Source: Chara braunii | Lineage: Eukaryota; Streptophyta; Charophyceae; Charales; Characeae | Length of the DNA: 20,723 bases | Direction: 5' to 3' | Assembly (NCBI GenBank): GCA_003427395.1 | Contig: BFEA01000016.1 | Coordinates: forward strand, 3,580,790-3,601,512 | Shown here: in pieces, positions 1-9,930 of the stretch | Layout: every line of letters starts with the position of its first letter | Numbering within the stretch: position 1 is the first letter of the stretch | Translations under genes and position numbers: made by a program | Notes under the pieces: model-generated | The model's database searches: none | Told to the model about the DNA's origin: nothing | What the model saw: only the letters and a program-made list of their open reading frames with translations

Positions 1-69
1 GAGAGAGACAAAAAGTGAGAGAAAAAAAGAAAGAGAGAGAGAGAGAGAGACGGTGGGGGGGGGGGCTAC

Positions 70-116
<47 letters not shown>

Positions 117-198
117 TCCATTTGCTGATATGTATGAGAGAGAGAGAGGGAGATAAAGAGTGGGAGAGAGAAAAAAAAAGAGATAGAGAGAGGGAGGA
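1..198. repeat. GA-rich microsatellite cluster
   Basis: Nearly pure GA/AG dinucleotide runs (about 33-50, 72-110, 134-150 and 164-190) are separated by short unique pieces, one of them a G-run at 54-65. Open frames crossing it encode only Arg-Glu repeats and are not genes. Similar GA runs recur at 17.2-18.3 kb and near 20.24 kb. Confidence 0.95.
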
Positions 199-229
199 GG
201 TGGACATTGAAAGTCGACCGATCAATCAA

Positions 230-950
230 ACGCAATGTTTTTATTTTTATAATTTTTTTTTTTTTTGTATTTAACATTTTAATGATGACATTGTCTTATT
301 TTATTTTAATAAATTTTTTTGTTATGCTTAGTCTTTTTCATTTCCACTTTTGGAGAAATGTTTTTTATAGAATTAGGAAAAAATACTTACGATGTATTAT
401 TATTGTTTGGCTGATTGTTTTTGTTTTCTGTAGATCGTTGTCCTTTTTCCATGATGCTGTAGAAATGAAATAGTCAGGAGTCAACAAACAATTTTAGTTT
501 TATTGGTTTTTTTGAAGAAAAAATCTAATGGAATTGGTTGTGGTATTTGACATTGATTTTTGTGTTATGCATAAGTGTTTGTTTAAAGTATTTGGGAAGT
601 GTATCATAAAGTACACAAGCATGTTTTTAAATTGTGGCTAAAAATCTTACCGAAGTAAAAAATTGGTAGCAAGTTTTTGTACGTGGTTGAATGGGAAGTC
701 GCGAGAGTTTTTCAAAAGCAGGTTACATTATTATTATTTGTTTGTTATGTTGTTTTTTTTACTTTTTTGATGAGTTTTTAAAATACATACTAGAAAAATA
801 TTTTATGTTATCCTAAGTGCATTTGTTTGTTGTTCTATTGTATTTGTTATGCGCATAAATAATTTGCAAATATATTTATGTGGGTTTGGATATATTTGTT
901 GTAGTTGGTTTGTTTGTAGTTCATTGTGTAAGAAAGATCTGTAATATAAC
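230..950. other. AT-rich stretch without recognisable content
   Basis: This roughly 700-base stretch is T-rich on the given strand. I found no protein family motif, tRNA-like fold or clear repeat in it. The plus-strand frame at 207-473 is composed of Phe, Ile, Leu and Val from low-complexity T-rich DNA and I do not call it. The stretch lies 3' of the Helitron reading frame, so it may hold the element's 3' end, but I could not find a convincing CTRR terminus with a hairpin. Confidence 0.5.
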
Positions 951-959
951 ATATATTTT

Positions 960-1129
960 TCAGTGAAGTCATTAATATGTTCTTGTGGATTTGAAAGTAA
1001 TAAATGTCATATCATTATTAATGAAAAAGTCCGCGATCAAATTCATTGTATTGAACAGATTCGTCAATATAAAATGATTGTACGTTGGTTATATTTGTTT
1101 GAGTAAAAAACCATCTTTGTATTTTTTCA

Positions 1130-1160
<31 letters not shown>

Positions 1161-1790
1161 TATTTTTACTATCATAATACACTATGAATGTTTATAATAA
1201 AGTAATATATCCCAATGTCCAATGACTGTCATTGATATGACATGGGAAAAAAAAGTGATGGAAGGCGAATAGAGGTTTATTTTTCATTCTTATTGCAAGA
1301 TATTGTTGTGTTTTTCTAAAATCACTTGGTTGTACGCAACATGTGTAGAAAAAATCTTCTGCTATTAGCACTAATTTATAGTTTTGCATTATTAAATTCA
1401 TGTATTCATTTATATTATCACTATCTAACCATGAAGTTGTGTGAAATAAATAGTTTTTGCAAATTAATGTTTTTCCGTCGTTGATAATATTTTTTAATTT
1501 TGTGTAATTTTGTGTTTTTTTTATTTTTTGTTTTTGTTTTGTTTTGTATTTCAAAGTTTTTTTCTGTATTGTTTGTTATTTTTATTGAAAATATATTATG
1601 AAATTTGTTGTTAATTGTTGAATGTGAAGTATATGTTTGATGTTTTTGTAATGGCTCATCAAACATTTGAATTACATCTTCAATTTCCAACAATTTATTT
1701 GCGAGTTCATGTAATCGTTTATCTTCTTCAATGATTGATATGTCGAGTTTACAAAACAATGATAAATCACTGCTGAATGGTTTTAATATT
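960..1790 (-). pseudogene. Ulp1/C48-like cysteine protease domain at the Helitron C-terminus
   Basis: This segment directly follows the helicase end. The first part (1759-about 1480) has an acidic helix typical of Helitron helicase tails and then a Lys/Asn-rich linker. After a frameshift near 1480-1500, the frame running 1554 to 960 shows the C48 order: WLDSDNINEYM (Trp codon 1429-1431), then SHWTLGY with the catalytic His at 1222-1224, YYDS with the catalytic Asp at 1171-1173, and QYNEFDRGLF. The last matches the family Q-x-N-x-x-D-C-G box except that Cys is Arg (CGC, 1033-1035). A TAA interrupts the frame at 1192-1194, between the His and Asp motifs, and TAA TAA TGA follows the Cys box at 1012-1020. 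An in-frame TA microsatellite adds Ile-Tyr repeats after the Asp. C48 enzymes cut SUMO-like isopeptides or polyproteins. The Cys change predicts no activity in this copy. Confidence 0.72.
1139..1163. repeat. TA microsatellite inside the Ulp1-like frame
   Basis: About twelve TA units directly follow an A-run. On the minus strand they read Ile-Tyr repeats in the same frame as the protease motifs on either side, so the expansion has not shifted that frame. Confidence 0.9.
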
Positions 1791-3800
1791 GCTAATGTTT
1801 TTTTTGTTAACTATTCTAGAAATTAAAATATATCATTATTGAGGTACATTGTGTTTTGTAGTTTTTGTAGTGTATTTTGAAAACCAATCAGCAATTACTA
1901 GGGATGTCAATGTTTCTCCTTGTACTTTATAAGCTGTTATAGCAACTGCACATACGAATGAGAATTATGATTTACGGTAGGTACATGTTATAGGTTGGTT
2001 GTTTATATATCCTGGTAAAAATATTTTTGATTGTTGTTTAGATTTTGATATTAAAACTGGATATATATTGTGAGGCAAATTTGTATTATCTATAGGAAAT
2101 TTATTGAATAGTTGTTCAGAAGGAAGTAAAACAAATGTTATTTCATGTTGTTGGCTTAGAACTATAACTGTTGTATTTGATTTCATATCATTGATATGAG
2201 GAAATTTAGTTGATTCATTGAATTGTACTGAGTGTAAATATACAACGGTTACATTTGCTATACTTCTTTTCGAATCGATATTTTGTGTAAACATTATTGG
2301 CATGCAAGGTATTAAATCAATATATGGTGGATATCGATTTAGTTTGTTATCTGGAAGTTACATTATATAATTAATATCTTCGTTGGTTTTGTATTGTAGT
2401 ATTTTTTCAAAATCTGTTAAAATTCGTATCGAGGAATGATTTTTTGGAAGGTTTTGACTTACATGTTGTGTGTATATACGAACGAGTGCAGCACGTGTTT
2501 CGTTATTTGGAGTGACATATCTTGAAGTTATTTTGATTATTTCATTATTATATATATATTTGCCTTGTAAAACATTATGTATGCTTTCTTGTTCTTTCAA
2601 TCGAATTTTTGTAACCCATTATTTATTTAAAGAAGTTAAAAGGAGTCGTGTATTGATAATATTTATAAATTATTTTGTCCATAACCCTTTTCTAGCATTA
2701 TTACATCCTTCTTCCCATTCGAGGTCTGTTTTAAATCGAATATTTTCATTTAATATGACAATTGTTTTAAAAAATAACCATAGGTTATATGCTGCAGCAT
2801 CATGTGGTTTGGCTGCTAATTTAAGACATGGTTTTTTATACAATGGAATTTCACGGACAGGTTGCATTTGAAAATTATTTCCTTAACAAACCATGTTTAA
2901 ACCAACAAATGACAAATCACTTTGTCGAACTTTTCTAAGTGTGTAATCTATTTGTACAAACATTATTTTGCTTAACATACTGACTTGATCTATAAGTAAT
3001 AATGCTAGGTCTATGTTAAATCATGAAACTCCTTGTATTGTTGTTTGATTATTTGCATTTGATTTATCAAGATTATGCATCCCTTAATTGAAACTGATGT
3101 TTTTTCAGTGAAAGTTATTTTTGCAATTGTTTTTTCATTTTTCCAATATTTACAAAATATTTCTATTGCATTTACGACATGTGATTTTCCTGTTCGCCTT
3201 CTCCAGTAAGATACATTAATAATTGATGTTTTTGAATGAGTGTTTTCATTTCGTTTAATGATATTGTTTCGTTTGTTTTTGAAACAATCATTTGTAATAG
3301 CCAAGTTAGTAACAATGATTTTTCAACTAATGCAAACGCTATATGTTGTTGTTTGGTCAGTTGAAAATATCGTGATATGTCTGAAATTAATGAAAATTTG
3401 TTTATCTCCTTATTTTTTTCTATTTGATTTTTGTTTTGTTTTGGATATTTCAGGTTTTTTTGTTTAAGAGCATTTGAAAGAGATGTTACTTTTATTTGTT
3501 TTACAAATTTTTCATATTCAAGATGTGAAAAATCATTTTTGTCAATATTTATTTGAGGATTTCATTTAAGTCAATTTTTTATGAACGTGTACTTTACATT
3601 TGTCATTTTTAAATTTGTTATTTGATTTTGAGAAATATTCACTATATTTTTATATTTGTTTATTATTGATATCGTTGTTTAGTGCATAGTATTTGTCGTT
3701 TGTAATGCTTCATTTAATTCATTATTTGATATAATTGTTTTTGTTGCTGGACATATCAATGGGTAATTTAAATCATTGGTTGTATATATTGTTTCAGAAT
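1790..3800 (-). pseudogene. Helitron Pif1-family DNA helicase domain
   Basis: This is the SF1B helicase half of the Helitron protein, expected to unwind DNA during rolling-circle transposition. The frame 3800-3190 leads through FQLTKQQHIAFALVEKSLL to YLTGEG. A one-base loss then shifts the frame, and TGKSHVVNAIEIF continues (Walker A lysine region, 3182-3193). Walker B reads LLLIDQVSML, with Gln where the family has the catalytic Glu (2985-2990). From about 2990 to 1790 a single frame continues through FQMQPV, VILNENIRF, MPIMFTQNIDSKRSIAN and AITAYKVQGETL (motif VI region) to YILISRI near 1820, without a frameshift over roughly 400 codons. That frame contains TAA at 2883, 2670, 2619, 2358, 1965 and 1836, and TGA at 1833. 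The TAA at 1965 sits where the family has a conserved Gln before FP. TGA codons at 3571 and 3562 interrupt the upstream part. The helicase tail shifts frame near 1790. Confidence 0.88.
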
Positions 3801-4550
3801 CTTAAAAAAAAAATTGTTGTTGATATTATGAAATATATCATATTCACTATCTTCTGTTGAATTGTTAATTAGTAATTCAAAATCGCTATCATTAAAATTG
3901 TTATCGCTATCAGTATGTTCATCATTTTCATATTTCGTTTTTTGTAATAAGCGATCAATTCATGTTTCTGAAGCTTTGTTTCTGACAATATGAAAATCTT
4001 GCATATTATTGTATATTTGTAATATAAAAGAGAACATTTTTCTTTTAAAATTTTAAAATTATAAAAATCATGTTTAGTTAAATTTTATTAAATCTTCTAT
4101 CTTCATGAATGGTTTGAAAAAAAATAAAGTTACTTGAGCATGTGTATTTTTTGCATTTTCAAATTCACATTTTCTAAATCATATATTTTAGTGTTATGTG
4201 GTATTTATTGGTATATACGGATATTTATGTTGTCCTATACATTTTTTTTCATATTGAGGATGTTGTTTGAAAAATAAACGTTCCTTTGTTGTAGTCGTTG
4301 TTCGGTCAGCACGAAAATGTAGCATTGAAATTTTGTATAAACAAAGTTTTTTTTTTTTTTTTTAATAAACATTAAGTGGACGATTTAAAATATATGTATT
4401 TTTTTATTTTTCAATTTTACAAATGATTTCTGTTTCTTTCATTAATTGTTTTGACATTTGCTTAATAGGCAGTTTTTTAAATGAATGACTTTTGTACGCA
4501 CAACTGTGTCGTAAACTATATAGTGCAAAAGTGGTGCGGCAATCTCTTAT
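3800..4550 (-). pseudogene. Helitron Rep-helicase linker region
   Basis: This segment joins the Rep nuclease to the helicase. After a frameshift near 4520, the frame gives SHSFKKLPIKQMSKQLM, then NTYILNRPLNVY, a poly-A run at about 4347-4363 that shifts the frame, LFFKQHPQYEKKCIGQHKYP, LFFFKPFMKIEDL and IYNNMQDFH. These follow the Helitron order of a tHxF box, a YxxRP box, an HPQY-like box, an LFxPW-like box and an N-x-Q-D-F-H box. The Trp in the block before the last of these is replaced by TGA (4068-4070), with three TAA codons close by. An acidic Asn/Asp/Glu-rich stretch follows (about 3930-3820), and the frame shifts again in a poly-T run near 3812. I rely on the order of these boxes; individually several are weak. 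Confidence 0.7.
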
Positions 4551-6345
4551 TTATTTGTTAATGTGTAAACTTGTGATGAAATTCGTCTTCTTGTTTTTGT
4601 TTCGTTTGTAAGTGGTTCATTTTTTTGTTGTTCATTTTCTCGTTGTGCTCGAGCATCGAATGTAGCAAGAACGAGTGTTGTATTCGAATCGACTTATTGT
4701 TGATCTTTTGGTGTGTAACTAGTTGTATAGAACACTCTTTCGGCATTCTCTTGTTCTCCTATTAAAATTTGTATGTCATGATTTGCTTTGAATGTAGATA
4801 ATATAATATCATTGAAGCCATTTATATATTCAGGTCCGAACGGTCGACATATTTGTATTCCATCGTTTTTACATTTAAAACTCTTTTTCGAAAAAATCAA
4901 ACAAATTATACTCCAACAGAACCAACAATAGCAAAATGAAAATATTGTAACCAAGAAATAAGTGCACAATACATAGCACGTTCATCATTGCTTCAAACAT
5001 CTAAACACAAAACTCCTACCATATATCAAGACAAAAATCCACCCAAAGTTTTTTATATCCACCAAGTAATTTATCCAATTTTTAAACATGAACCATATCA
5101 ATTACTATTGATTATGCGAAACAGTTTACAATAACTAAGTAATGATGAAAATGACCTTAAACATAACAAGATTGCACTAATTCTTTTAATCAAAAACATC
5201 ATTGGGCACATACTCCTTCATGTTAAAAAAACTCACGTACTACTGATAATCCAAAAACTTGTCCATATTTATACCATTTGTTTGATAATTTGCTATGTTA
5301 CTACATTTGGGGCAAGGTATAGTATTTATATCAATTGGTAAGTTTGTTTTAACTATATTGTTTGTATAGTTAAGTATTTGTATTAATCCATTTTCATCTT
5401 TTGTATATTTTTCATACTCTACAGTTGTTGTTGGTGCACCTTTTACCAAAAGAAGACAATGCAAATGTAATATACCACGTCCTTGTGTTTCGACCATTCC
5501 GTAGTAAGCATCGATATATCCAAATAATCTTTGTTTTATGGTTGGTGGTTGTGTAGTATTATCATATCCTACGACGTGTTTAAAAGATATTGGTTTTAAT
5601 CTATAAAATAATCGTGCAGAAGCTACATTATCTTGAAATCCTGCTTTTTAAATTTCAAATATAGGTATATATTGTTATTTTTATAAATTATTTAAAAAAT
5701 TATTAATTTTGTTAGTCCTGTATATGAGATCATTATGAAAGTTATTTCTGTATCAAAAGTTAATGTTAAAAAAATTATTGGTTGACCAAATCTATCCCAT
5801 GTTGCAAAGGCTTCTTCACGATGCATTCGTCGTTCTGCATTGTTGCCCCAAACATAAGATGAAGCATACTCAACATGATGTAATAATTTTTGCGCAGCGT
5901 CTTTCACTAAAACAGGTTGATGACCACATAATCTTCGTTGTTTATTTTATAAAGCTATTTCTAAATCGTTTCGAGATATGTTTGCTATAGGTTCATGTGA
6001 TGTTAGGCATGGTATAACCGCGTTCAATAGCTTCCTTATCAAACATAACTAAAATGAAGTGAGAATCTTTTGCAAATTTTCGATGACTTGAAAGTGAATA
6101 ATGTTTTATGCATTCCGATTTTGAGACTGGAATATGTCTATTTGATTCTCCTATATGTCCACGACTGTATGGGAAAAGGTGGGGGAACATTTTTGCATCA
6201 ATATCGATATCAAATGTGTTACTAAGTTTATTAGATGATTGAATGACATAAGTTTGAGACTGAATATTTGTTTTTTCTTTGTTGTCAATTATTTCTTGTG
6301 CCGTCATTTTCATTGTTGAGGCAATTGTTTTTGTAAACAATTGTG
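4550..6345 (-). pseudogene. Helitron Rep (HUH, two-Tyr) endonuclease domain
   Basis: This is the replication-initiator nuclease that would nick and join the transposon ends. Visible landmarks in order: FPHLFPYSRG (6187-6158), a basic helix, HREEAFATWDRFGQP, FLTLTFD (5772-5752), ARLFYRL, AYYGMVETQGRG, HLHCLL with the two metal-binding His codons at 5467-5459, then EYINGFND and ANHDIQIL, and the catalytic pair FYTTSYTPKD (4735-4705), Tyr-x3-Tyr with Lys three residues on. All catalytic residues therefore survive. The reading frame does not: it shifts at about 5990 and at about 5735 (apparent loss of one T in a T-run), and again between 5240 and 4900. In-frame TAA occurs at 5947, 5650, 4694 and 4547; the last lies before EIAAPL, where Helitrons usually have Gln. 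Confidence 0.9.
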
Positions 6346-6556
6346 TTTTTTCGATATAAATTTTTTCATCTGTTGAATCTATTGTTTTTGCAATTGAGTG
6401 TTCTTCGTTATCTATTTTATCTACTAAATTTGTATTATTTTCTTTAAGATTCTAAATTGTTGAAGATATAAATTCTCCATAATTTATTTCTAAAGCATTG
6501 ATTTTGTTTTTGTTTATTGGTATATGTTTATAATATTTATTGTTTAATTTATAAAA

Positions 6557-6892
6557 TTATAATAGTTGTCGAACAACATAATAACGAATTGAATGTTTTT
6601 TTTTAATTTGCAAAAGTTGTGGTTCTGTGAATGGTCTAGTTAAAATAATTCCATAAAAATTATCAGTATTAATTTCTCTGGGTAATAATGTTGCAGGAGG
6701 TCCGGGAATTGCATCAAACAGTAGTAAATGCGATCGAATAGCTCGGTGTAAACCACCTCGTAAGACTCTTGTTTGTGCTATTATAGTAATTATATTTGTC
6801 ATAACTAATTCTGGTCTTGTAGGTTTGGGTATATATTTAGGTAATTCTGCTATAAAAAAATGATTAGTGATTGCAAATTTTTGCAAACTACC
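6557..6892 (-). pseudogene. Helitron DUF6570-like N-terminal domain
   Basis: A 109-residue open frame begins KFAITNHFFIAELPKYIP and contains ALL-type landmarks of the domain that precedes Rep in many Helitrons: an F-A-I-x-N-x-x-x-x-x-x-L-P start, VLRGGLHRAIRSHLLLFD, then a PGPPATLLPR turn and an ILTRPFTEPQL block. Its function is not established; it is thought to be structural or DNA-binding. The frame is the same as the Cys-rich segment upstream and the Rep start downstream. Only a TAA (6893-6895), a TAA (6557-6559) and a TAG (6452-6454) separate these pieces, with no frameshift across more than 400 codons from 7306 to 5993. Confidence 0.82.
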
Positions 6893-7480
6893 TTAACCTT
6901 TTTTACTATCGAATAATGATTTTTCACAATTGCCACAAATATAAAATTCAGTTTCGTTTTTTTTTTCATTTATTTGAAATCCTCTTTTTGAAAGTAATAG
7001 TTCAATGAATTGTTTACTAAATTCAGTACAATCATAATATTCTTTTATGTCCTTATGAAGATTTCCATCTGGATTTTTTAAAAATTCTATCATTTTATCA
7101 ATTACATCTTGATCTTTTATTGTGTGTTTATGTATTTTATTCTTAAGTTGTAGTTCATCACAAACACAACAAACCAATTCTTGTAAACCTTCGAAGGTCA
7201 TTTCTTCTTGTAGTATATCTAATATATATATATATATATTTTTCATAATCAATATTTTTAAATGCTTCATAATGTTTATTATTTTGCAAAGTTTGTGTTC
7301 TTGCAATTGTTTTTAATCTTGTATGCTTTATTATTAATCTGTTATTTGTATCATTTATTTTTAACTTATTTTTTATTTTTTGATTTCCTTGCATTCTTGC
7401 AAGGATTTTTAAGCGAATGCGTTTGTATCTTATTTGTATGTTGGTTTTTCTGTAAACGATGTAAAATTAAAGAATAATTT
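6893..7480 (-). pseudogene. Helitron N-terminal basic and Cys-pair region
   Basis: The proximal part (about 7430-7250) is rich in Arg, Lys, Gln and Asn (RYKRIRLKILARMQGNQK), like the basic leader of Helitron proteins. The frame then changes. A segment with two Cys pairs (LVCCVCDELQ near 7165 and FYICGNCEKSLF near 6930) follows, resembling the zinc-binding pair found before DUF6570. A short AT microsatellite (7222-7239) lies between them and reads Ile-Tyr. It ends at a TAA (6893-6895), after which the DUF6570-like block continues in the same frame. The true start was not determined; upstream sequence is cut by the gypsy LTR at 7510. Confidence 0.65.
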
Positions 7481-7509
7481 AGATATTATTTTATTTTTTA
7501 TTTCATCTT

Positions 7510-8669
7510 TGCATGGGTCCTGGGGACCATCTAACGCAAGAGAGCACATGTTATGCATCATCCTCGCACACAATGATCAACAACCTCACTCATTAGACAA
7601 AGGTAGATGAGAAGAGAACCGAGTTGCACTGCTTTTATTATCAAAATTATGATTACAAAGAGTTTCACAGTTCCCTGATTCCAGCGCTCATCAGCGCAAT
7701 GTAAATCCCTTGTCAACTCATCATCATGACTTCAACATATCAGTGTTACTTCTGCAGATAGTATCCAAGTCATCAAGGTAATCACTACTCATCACCGCCA
7801 CCTCTGCAGTTCACATCCAACTCAGGTAAGTATCTTTTATAGCCAAACCTTGATTGAAGACTCTCTGTCTCAGTCCCTTCCTCCTACGATGCATATATAT
7901 ACTTCACTCACAAGGATCTACTCTGAATGCTACTCATAACTATCTACTACTAACCCTCTAAGTCTATACTCACTGGCTGGGCAGCTATGGCTGCATCTCT
8001 CCCAGCACAGTCTTCCTCCTTCTCATAGCGCATCTTCATCCTCCAGCACTGCTCCTCCTGACCGGCGCACAAGTGCTTCAGCACTTCCACGCACAGAATG
8101 TCAGTGGAGATCTGGCGAGGAATGAGGCTGGCTGCTTCCTTTATAGTATTAGCCTCTCGTCGTTGGGTCTGCATTTGGCTGTTTAAGGCCTTCCGTTGTC
8201 CCAGACCCTGCATTGCATGTGTTCCAGTACTGTCCCAATGAAGTTGAACTGCCGCTGAGGTCTCTCGGTCTGAATTTGGACTTTGATGTCTGAATTTGGA
8301 CTATCCCTGAGACTTAGACCAGAACTGGTACTCTGTTTATTGGTTTTACTTTCGAACAGGCACAACTTAGACGAACAGACACACTTACTGCCTGAACAGA
8401 CACTCGCATTGTGCAAATAAACACTTCTTTTTGCACGAACAGACTGACTGACTGTACGTACAGACATGCCCTTATCTGAACAGACATGATGTGTGCATCT
8501 CCTGGTGAACAGGTATGTCTTGCATCAATGACCTTTACTTTAGCTTAGGATGTGCCCCTTGCTAGAGAACTTGACCTTTGACCTGCTTTCACGTTTTTGG
8601 GTCCTGGCGAGATACCCTTTCACGCTGCTTTACTTTCATAGGGCCTGTATCGGGTAAAAACCCCTTTTA
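7510..8669 (-). repeat. 3' LTR of the gypsy element
   Basis: It starts TGCATGGGTCC on the plus strand and ends CCCCTTTTA, matching the right LTR at both ends. It holds an array of GAACAGACA-like motifs (8370-8510). It lacks the extra 104 bases seen in the right LTR, so it is the better guide to the original LTR length of about 1.16 kb. Open frames within it (for example 7950-8213 and 8183-8467, minus) are by-products and not genes. A plausible polypurine tract next to it is poor (GGCGAGAG on the minus strand, just inside 8670). Confidence 0.9.
8354..8520 (-). promoter_or_regulatory. Cluster of TGTCTGTTC-type motifs in U3 (3' LTR)
   Basis: GAACAGACA or close variants (plus strand) appear at about 8374, 8393, 8440 and 8477, with related ACAGACA and GAACAG pieces between. 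The minus-strand form is TGTCTGTTC. The cluster lies near the U3 end of the LTR, where retrotransposon enhancers usually sit. The role is inferred from position and repetition only; no binding protein can be named. Confidence 0.4.
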
Positions 8670-8707
8670 CTCTCGCCGGCCTAGTTTCGAAGTCTTCTGA
8701 GAATCAC

Positions 8708-9157
8708 TTACCTATCAATGATATTAATTCCTCTCTTTGCTCTTTCATATGCAGACACAATTTGAGGTGCAGATTCTAGTAATTCTTCTCTGGTAAACCA
8801 GCGATCTTCGCTGGGATCTTGGTATTCAAATTTGACCTTGTATTGACGTTGTGGTCTGCCTCTACGACCAGTGTGAAAGGTACTCTCTGCAATGATCTTT
8901 TCCACGTCATAATTCTCATCCATACTTGGAGGTATCGCTGATCTGCGACTGGGGAAGAGCTCATTTGTTACACAAGGTTAGAGCTTGGATGCGTGGAACA
9001 CTGGATAGGTATGTAAGTGCAAAGGAACCTCAATAACACACGAAGGACCATCCACATCTCCAATCACATGTAAGACTAGCCAAGGTCCTCTGTAGGCGGG
9101 TAGAAGCTTTTGCAAAATGTTCTCTTCAGGAAACTTTAGGCAGATGTTCATCCCAGT
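8708..9157 (-). pseudogene. Gypsy integrase C-terminus: GPY/F-like module and chromodomain
   Basis: Two frames are involved. The first (9157-8978) reads ENILQKLLPAYRGPWLVL and ends in YPVFHASKL, a GPY/F-type module typical of chromovirus integrases. A frameshift near 8970 leads into a 71-residue frame beginning at the Met at 8923. It contains YDVEKIIAES, QYKVKFEYQ and EDRWFTREELLESAPQIV, a chromodomain with its aromatic positions. Chromodomains guide integration toward marked chromatin. The frame ends with TAA at 8708-8710, about 40 bases before the 3' LTR. The chromodomain itself looks intact, unlike the integrase core. Confidence 0.85.
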
Positions 9158-9930
9158 CAATCTGATCGGGACGAATATACATGCGCAAAGTTTGCTGCAA
9201 TATCTTGTTCATCTGCTCAGTCTGGTGGTCTTAGGATGCCTACCTGATGACATAGTTAACTTGAAACCATACACATTCATCAGTTGCTGCCATTGTTCAC
9301 TTGTAAACCTTGTGTCTCTGTCACTAACAATAGTCAAGGGATGTCCAAAATCTTTTACCCAATGATTAAAGAACTCTCGAATTACTAAATCAGTCTTTGC
9401 TTCCGAAGGCAAATCTATAAAAACAGCATATTTAGTGAATCTATCCACTATGACCATTACTTGCGTTCTCCCAATTCTGCTTTTTACCTTAGTATCCATG
9501 AAGTCTATAGACACAGAGTCTTCAGGGCCTCTAGGGATAGGCAAGGGCTTAAGTAACCCAAGGGGAGATTGTGTGGTATTTTTGTTCCTTTGGCACACTT
9601 GACAACCTTGCACATATGCGATACAATCTGCTTTCATTCGAGGCCAGGTGTAGGAACGCAATAAAGTCCCATAGGTATTTTTTCACCCAAAATAGCCTTC
9701 TGTATCATGGCACTCCCCCAAGATCAAACTCTTAATCTCTTCATTATCAGGTATACATAGCCTATCATGAATATCAGTTCTTTCAAATAATAGACCCTTA
9801 GTAACCTTAGGATCAAGAAACTCTGCAGGTGTCTCTTGTACACGTTTAATCATTGTTCCATAGACAGGATCAGAGGGATACGCATTTCTAATCTTTTATT
9901 GTAAATCAGCACCAAAATCTAGATATGTCA
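9158..9930 (-). pseudogene. Gypsy integrase, core disrupted
   Basis: The zinc-binding region shows CHDTEGYFG and later CQVCQRNK; the second His of the usual H-x4-H pair is Tyr (TAT, 9692-9694). TGA at 9683-9685 replaces the Trp that follows in the family, and TAA at 9896-9898 interrupts the frame upstream. The rve core has SIDFMD (first catalytic Asp) and IVSDRDTRF (second Asp). The frame then shifts within the segment after MSSGRHP, so the catalytic Glu region is out of frame. Soon after the WDEH codons the sequence jumps to the GPY/F module; the roughly 100 codons that normally lie between are missing. This copy could not encode a working integrase. Confidence 0.88.

Larger units (their letters stand above)
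960..7509 (-). mobile_element. Helitron-class rolling-circle transposon, degraded
   Basis: Five consecutive minus-strand segments, in the order usual for Helitron proteins, carry hallmark motifs: Cys-pair N-terminus (about 7300-6900), DUF6570-like block (6886-6557), Rep nuclease with FPHLFPY, FLTLT, HLH and the Tyr pair (6340-4690), linker (4550-3800), and Pif1-type helicase with Walker A and the KVQGETL motif (3540-1790). A Ulp1-like domain follows (1554-960). The reading frame is broken by about ten frameshifts and many in-frame TAA/TGA codons, so under the standard code this copy is dead. The element is clearly more AT-rich than the gypsy element to its right. Termini were not located. Part of the N-terminus may lie at 16984-17162, beyond the gypsy insertion. 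Confidence 0.9.

Noticed and set aside
53-274. Open frame rich in Arg-Glu repeats
   Set aside because: It is a direct read-out of the GA microsatellite and has no unique domain.
2470-2871. 133-codon plus-strand open frame
   Set aside because: It is the complement of the helicase frame, whose motifs are clear on the minus strand.
7500-7510. Target-site duplication for the gypsy element
   Set aside because: ATCTT on the left and GATAA on the right are not direct repeats; any resemblance is in inverted orientation only.
7950-8467. Two overlapping open frames in the left LTR (and their relatives at 16240-16531)
   Set aside because: They lie within the LTR, have no known domain, and differ in frame and length between the two LTRs.
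8703-8712. AG/GTAAGT on the minus strand at the chromodomain stop, a possible splice donor
   Set aside because: It matches the donor consensus, but no acceptor or downstream exon could be supported and the TAA serves as a normal stop.
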